Assembly (NCBI GenBank): GCA_028280565.1
Contig: JANQLQ010000147.1
Coordinates: 54,268 to 118,267, forward strand
Length of the DNA: 64,000 nt
Origin: Fulvivirga sp.
Lineage (GTDB): Bacteria > Bacteroidota > Bacteroidia > Cytophagales > Cyclobacteriaceae
Reading direction: 5' to 3'
This document shows, piece after piece, positions 61,555 through 64,000 of the stretch. The first letter of the stretch is position 1. The number at the start of each line of letters is the position of its first letter. The notes below the pieces were generated by a model. It did no database searches, was not told where the DNA came from, and saw only the letters and a list, made by a program, of their open reading frames with translations. The translations under genes and the position numbers were made by a program.

Positions 61555-62235
61555 CTATTTGACGAGAGGACCTATAACATCAGACCAGACCTGGTACCCG
61601 GCACTGTTCAAGTGCACGCCATCTTCTATAAACAGGTCTCGTTTCACATCTCCATTTTCTACCATAGGGGTCCAAACATCTATGAAATAGGTATTTTCAT
61701 GCTCCTTGGTCCAGTTTTCCAGCTTCTTGTTAAATGCCCTATATTTTTCCCTTAGCGGCCACCGCTTAATGCTCGGCTTAGCCGCAAGAAAATAGATGGG
61801 GATCGTGGGATATTTGCTTCGCACCTGCTCCAATACTTTACTTGCTGTATGGATGATTTCGGTGGGTGACATACGCGCGTTGGTATCATTATCTCCTTCA
61901 TAGATAAAGAGCTTAACGGGATCATGCCGTAAAATAAGCTCATCGATATAGAACAGCAGGTCCACCATTTTAGAACCCCCGAAGCCATGGTTTACCACGT
62001 TGTACCCCGGGAAAGTGCTTTGAAGGCTTTCCCATCTCCTTATGCTGGAGCTCCCGGTAAAAATGACCAGGTCCTCTTTGTCGTACTTTTCAGATCTTTT
62101 CAAGATAGCATCTACCTGGGATTGGAATCTTTTAGCATCTTGCGCCGATACATCCGGCACAATACCTAGAAGCAAAACAAAAAGTAACAGCCTTGTTCCA
62201 ATCTTGGGATAGTAAAGAGTATTGCGAAAAGTCAT
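61555..62235 (-). CDS. exported SGNH/GDSL hydrolase
   Basis: A 226-residue exported esterase/lipase-type hydrolase. Signal peptide ending PDVSAQ (about 32). Block I VIFTGSSSIRRWESLQ (57-72) with nucleophile Ser63 (GSS), block II GFGGSKMVDLLFYI, block III YEGDNDTNAR, and block V FIEDGVHLNSAGYQVW with the catalytic Asp/His. Probably removes acyl groups from glycans or lipids in the periplasm. It is between the MFS gene and the glycosyltransferase gene, all close together. Confidence 0.92.
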   Translation of the reverse strand: MTFRNTLYYPKIGTRLLLFVLLLGIVPDVSAQDAKRFQSQVDAILKRSEKYDKEDLVIFTGSSSIRRWESLQSTFPGYNVVNHGFGGSKMVDLLFYIDELILRHDPVKLFIYEGDNDTNARMSPTEIIHTASKVLEQVRSKYPTIPIYFLAAKPSIKRWPLREKYRAFNKKLENWTKEHENTYFIDVWTPMVENGDVKRDLFIEDGVHLNSAGYQVWSDVIGPLVK

Positions 62236-62242
62236 TTTGAAA

Positions 62243-62983
62243 TTAAGCAGGGATATATTTTTTAAAGAAACTATATACTTTCATTTGGATCACTCCGAAA
62301 AAAGCTTCTTTGAATATAGACGTTGACATTTTGGATTTCCCGCGGGTCCTATCTGTAAAGATAATGGGCACCTCCTTGATCTCGAAACCGAACTTCAAGG
62401 CCAAAAACTTCATTTCTATCTGGAAAGCATACCCCACAAACTTTATCTTGTCCAGGTCTATGGCTTCCAACACAGGACGCTTGAAACAAACAAACCCCGC
62501 AGTGGTATCATTCACCGGCATACCCGTAATAAAACGAACGTATATACTGGCAAAATAGGACATGATCACCCTTCCCATAGGCCAATTGACCACATTCACC
62601 CCTGAGACATACCGGGAGCCTATGGCCAGGTCCACACCCTCTCGCGAACAGGCTTCATAAAGTCTTTCCAAATCTTTGGGATTATGCGAGAAATCAGCAT
62701 CCATCTCAAAAATGTAATCATATCTTCTTTCTATCGCGTACTTAAAGCCCGCGATGTATGCCGTACCCAGGCCCATCTTCCCCTTACGCTCCATCAAATG
62801 AAGTGTACGCCCGTCGTAGTCTTTTTCCTGCAGCCCTTTTACAATTTCGCCTGTTCCGTCCGGTGAGCTGTCGTCTACAATAAGAACGTCAAATTTTTTG
62901 TCCAGCGAAAATACCGTATCAATGATGAGACGTACGTTCTCCTGCTCATTGTAAGTAGGAATGATTACTAAACTGTCGTTCAA
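62243..62983 (-). CDS. polyprenol-phosphate glycosyltransferase (GT2, DPM1-like)
   Basis: A 246-residue GT2 enzyme. Seen: LVIIPTYNEQENVRLIIDTV (5-24), DDSSPDGTGEIV (about 37-48), the metal/nucleotide DXD EMDADFSHNPKDL (about 93-105), GLGTAYIAGFKYAI, and C-terminal TDRTRGKSKMSTSIFKEAF. This matches dolichol- or polyprenol-phosphate mannosyltransferases, which load a lipid carrier with mannose or a related sugar. Cytoplasmic side of the membrane. First gene of the minus-strand unit with SGNH hydrolase and MFS transporter. Confidence 0.93.
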   Translation of the reverse strand: MNDSLVIIPTYNEQENVRLIIDTVFSLDKKFDVLIVDDSSPDGTGEIVKGLQEKDYDGRTLHLMERKGKMGLGTAYIAGFKYAIERRYDYIFEMDADFSHNPKDLERLYEACSREGVDLAIGSRYVSGVNVVNWPMGRVIMSYFASIYVRFITGMPVNDTTAGFVCFKRPVLEAIDLDKIKFVGYAFQIEMKFLALKFGFEIKEVPIIFTDRTRGKSKMSTSIFKEAFFGVIQMKVYSFFKKYIPA

Positions 62984-63124
62984 GTGGTGGTTATTTGGTT
63001 TGCAGTGGTTTTGTTCAGAGCGTACTAAAATAATAAATGTTGACGAATCTTTTTAGAATATTAAACCGATTTTTGGACCTAAGTTTGTCCTTTGGTCATA
63101 TTTAGTTCTTTAAAATTGCATTCT

Positions 63125-63631
63125 ATGACAAATAAGTGTGTATTTCTTGATCGGGACGGGGTAATTAACCGGGATTATGTAGACTATGTGTATACCGCGG
63201 AGAAGCTCGAAATACTCCCCGGTGTGAGGGAATCCCTGGAATCTTTAAAACGTAGCGGCTATTTGCTCATTGTGATCACTAACCAATCCGGCATAGCCCA
63301 AGGGCTGTACACCCGGGAACAAATGCGTGAATGCCACCGGCTGGTGCAAGAATACTGCCAGCATACCATTGATCATTTTTACTATTCTCCCTGGCACCCA
63401 AAGATGACCGAAAGCTTAACCCGGAAACCCGGTTCGCTGATGTTTGAAAAAGCCATCGCTAAATACAATATTGATACACGGTTATCTTGGATGATAGGGG
63501 ATAAAGAAAGAGACCTGGTACCCGCCCAAAAGCTGGGCATAAAAACTATCCAAGTAGATCATAACGACAGTACCGTAGCCGACTACAAAGCGCGAGATTT
63601 GGCCGACGCCATAAAGATTATTTTTGGTTAA
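63125..63631 (+). CDS. HAD-IIIA phosphatase (GmhB-like)
   Basis: A 168-residue HAD phosphatase; ATG at 63125 is chosen because CVFLDRDGVIN (5-15) is the family N-terminus (Asp9 nucleophile, Asp11 acid/base). Further: LIVITNQSGIAQGLYTREQM (motif II) with Ser/Thr, CxH-type zinc region diverged (YYSPWHPKMTESLTRKPGSL), and IGDKERDLVPAQKLGIKTIQ (motif III/IV). Resembles heptose 1,7-bisphosphate phosphatase (lipopolysaccharide heptose) or histidinol-phosphatase. In the zinc loop only His remains clear, so substrate is uncertain. Confidence 0.87.
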   Translation: MTNKCVFLDRDGVINRDYVDYVYTAEKLEILPGVRESLESLKRSGYLLIVITNQSGIAQGLYTREQMRECHRLVQEYCQHTIDHFYYSPWHPKMTESLTRKPGSLMFEKAIAKYNIDTRLSWMIGDKERDLVPAQKLGIKTIQVDHNDSTVADYKARDLADAIKIIFG

Positions 63632-63641
63632 GACATCCTAG

Positions 63642-63790
63642 AAAATTCAAAGAGCATTTCGAGAGGAAATAGGCTTTGTTGCTGGCGCCCTTTTGTTTTG
63701 GGGCACGCAAATGAAAACCAGGCTTAGAACCACAAAATTTCGCTTAAACTACTCATTTCAAGGTTCGCATTACCCGAAATATTGTAAAAA
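63642..63790. repeat. dispersed repeat, family C copy 4
   Basis: GCTGGCGCCCTTTTGTTTTG, GCAAATGAAAACCAGGCTTA, GAACCACAAAATTTCGCTTA and AGGTTCGCATTACCCGAAAT align with 56605-56725. The left part is degraded. Confidence 0.7.
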
Positions 63791-63896
63791 CCTGGACTCG
63801 ACTAAAAAAATGACCGTCATTCCAGGCCGGTGGTTGTGAGAGGGCTCCTGGCGAGAGCCGGAATCTGCTGTGTCGTAGAACGCAAGCTAGCTCCTA
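63791..63896. repeat. dispersed repeat, family A copy 5, cut by the IS element
   Basis: GACTCGACTAAAAAAATGAC, CATTCCAGGCCGGTGGTTGT, GAGAGCCGGAATCTGCTGTG and CGTAGAACGCAAGCTAG match 52195-52285. It stops about where the IS630 element begins. Confidence 0.65.
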
Positions 63897-63915
63897 GTGT
63901 CGTGTCACATCTACT

Positions 63916-63945
63916 TTGACGGTAAAAATAGTTTTTTTATTTTTG
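63916..63945 (+). promoter_or_regulatory. Bacteroidota promoter of the transposase
   Basis: TTG (63916-63918), 19 bases, TATTTTTG (63938-63945): an exact TTG-N19-TAnnTTTG promoter. The ATG is only nine bases after it, so the messenger is nearly leaderless. Confidence 0.7.
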
Positions 63946-63954
63946 GTTAAAACC

Positions 63955-64000
63955 ATGAAAAAATACAAGGTCACCTTAACGCAAGAAGAAAGAGAAGAAC
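63955..64000 (+). CDS. IS630-family transposase (N-terminal fragment)
   Basis: Only 15 codons are in the window: MKKYKVTLTQEEREE, the usual opening of IS630 transposases before their helix-turn-helix. Runs off the right edge. Confidence 0.75.
   Translation, partial: MKKYKVTLTQEEREE

Larger units (their letters stand above)
63897..64000 (+). mobile_element. IS630-family insertion sequence, left end (partial)
   Basis: The left end appears to be at about 63897, beside a TA (63895-63896), the target of this family. GTGTCGTGTCACATCTACTT would be the terminal inverted repeat. A consensus promoter and a transposase start follow. The element runs off the right edge, so its other end was not seen. 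Confidence 0.6.

Noticed and set aside
1..64000. tRNA, rRNA and CRISPR arrays
   Set aside because: I saw no cloverleaf-like genes, rRNA segments or regularly spaced direct repeats; only dispersed and palindromic repeats. A covariance-model scan would be more decisive.

Overview
The window looks like a chromosomal piece of a Bacteroidota bacterium, most likely order Cytophagales. Reasons: a PorU2/PorV2-type pair of type IX secretion, two TonB-dependent receptors with an N-terminal carboxypeptidase-regulatory domain, a LytTR two-component pair with a propeller sensor, a PspC protein with an auto-transporter-adhesin-head (GIN) tail, many lipoboxes and signal peptides ending in AQ, and promoters of the TTG/TAnnTTTG type. 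Genes are well packed in short operons on both strands. The spaces between operons are unusually rich in dispersed repeats.

Layout. 1-2.5 kb: PorV2 and the start of PorU2 (minus). 2.9-5.7 kb: PadR regulator and PspC/GIN membrane protein. 5.8-7.2 kb: lipoprotein and Gfo/Idh/MocA oxidoreductase. 7.5-10.8 kb: ECF sigma factor, anti-sigma-like protein and two tandem outer-membrane proteins, behind a recognisable ECF-type promoter. 11.4-13.8 kb: MacB/FtsX-like permease. 14-17.9 kb (minus): a second ECF operon with a HEAT-repeat membrane protein, two DUF4097 proteins and a GIN protein. 18-21.6 kb: exported Gfo/Idh protein, methyltransferase, TerB-like protein, AcpH-like phosphodiesterase. 22.2-33.3 kb: orphan PhnD-like lipoprotein, then the most distinctive locus: CxGKCYL membrane protein, His-rich lipoprotein, TonB receptor, DJ-1/PfpI lipoprotein, MbnP, membrane-fused MbnH-type di-haem enzyme, DJ-1/AraC regulator, and secreted DJ-1/TPR protein. 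33.6-39.4 kb: large BNR/sortilin-repeat protein, conserved 122-residue protein, caspase-family protein, small porin. 39.7-46.9 kb: Oar-like TonB receptor divergent from a LytS-type sensor and its LytTR regulator, with an inverted repeat between them. 47.7-55.7 kb: phosphodiesterase, thioredoxin, small membrane proteins, thioredoxin-like protein, EamA transporter, several unassigned exported proteins, and MenB. 56.8-63.6 kb: Fmt, NamZ-like DUF1343 protein, LolC/E-like permease, MFS transporter, SGNH hydrolase, polyprenol-phosphate glycosyltransferase and a GmhB-like HAD phosphatase. The right edge enters an IS630-family element.

How the parts work together (inference). The 23.4-33.1 kb block reads as a copper or other metal acquisition system. 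The TonB receptor would bring the ligand across the outer membrane, MbnP would bind metal after oxidative modification of a tryptophan by the MbnH-like enzyme, and the DJ-1/AraC protein may regulate it. The two ECF operons and the PadR-PspC pair look like separate envelope-stress modules sharing beta-helix GIN/DUF4097 domains. The intergenic repeats fall into at least six families (A-F in the feature list), including REP-like stems centred on TTTGCAA, a MITE-like element with 12-bp terminal inverted repeats, and heptamer repeats. No tRNA, rRNA or CRISPR array was seen.
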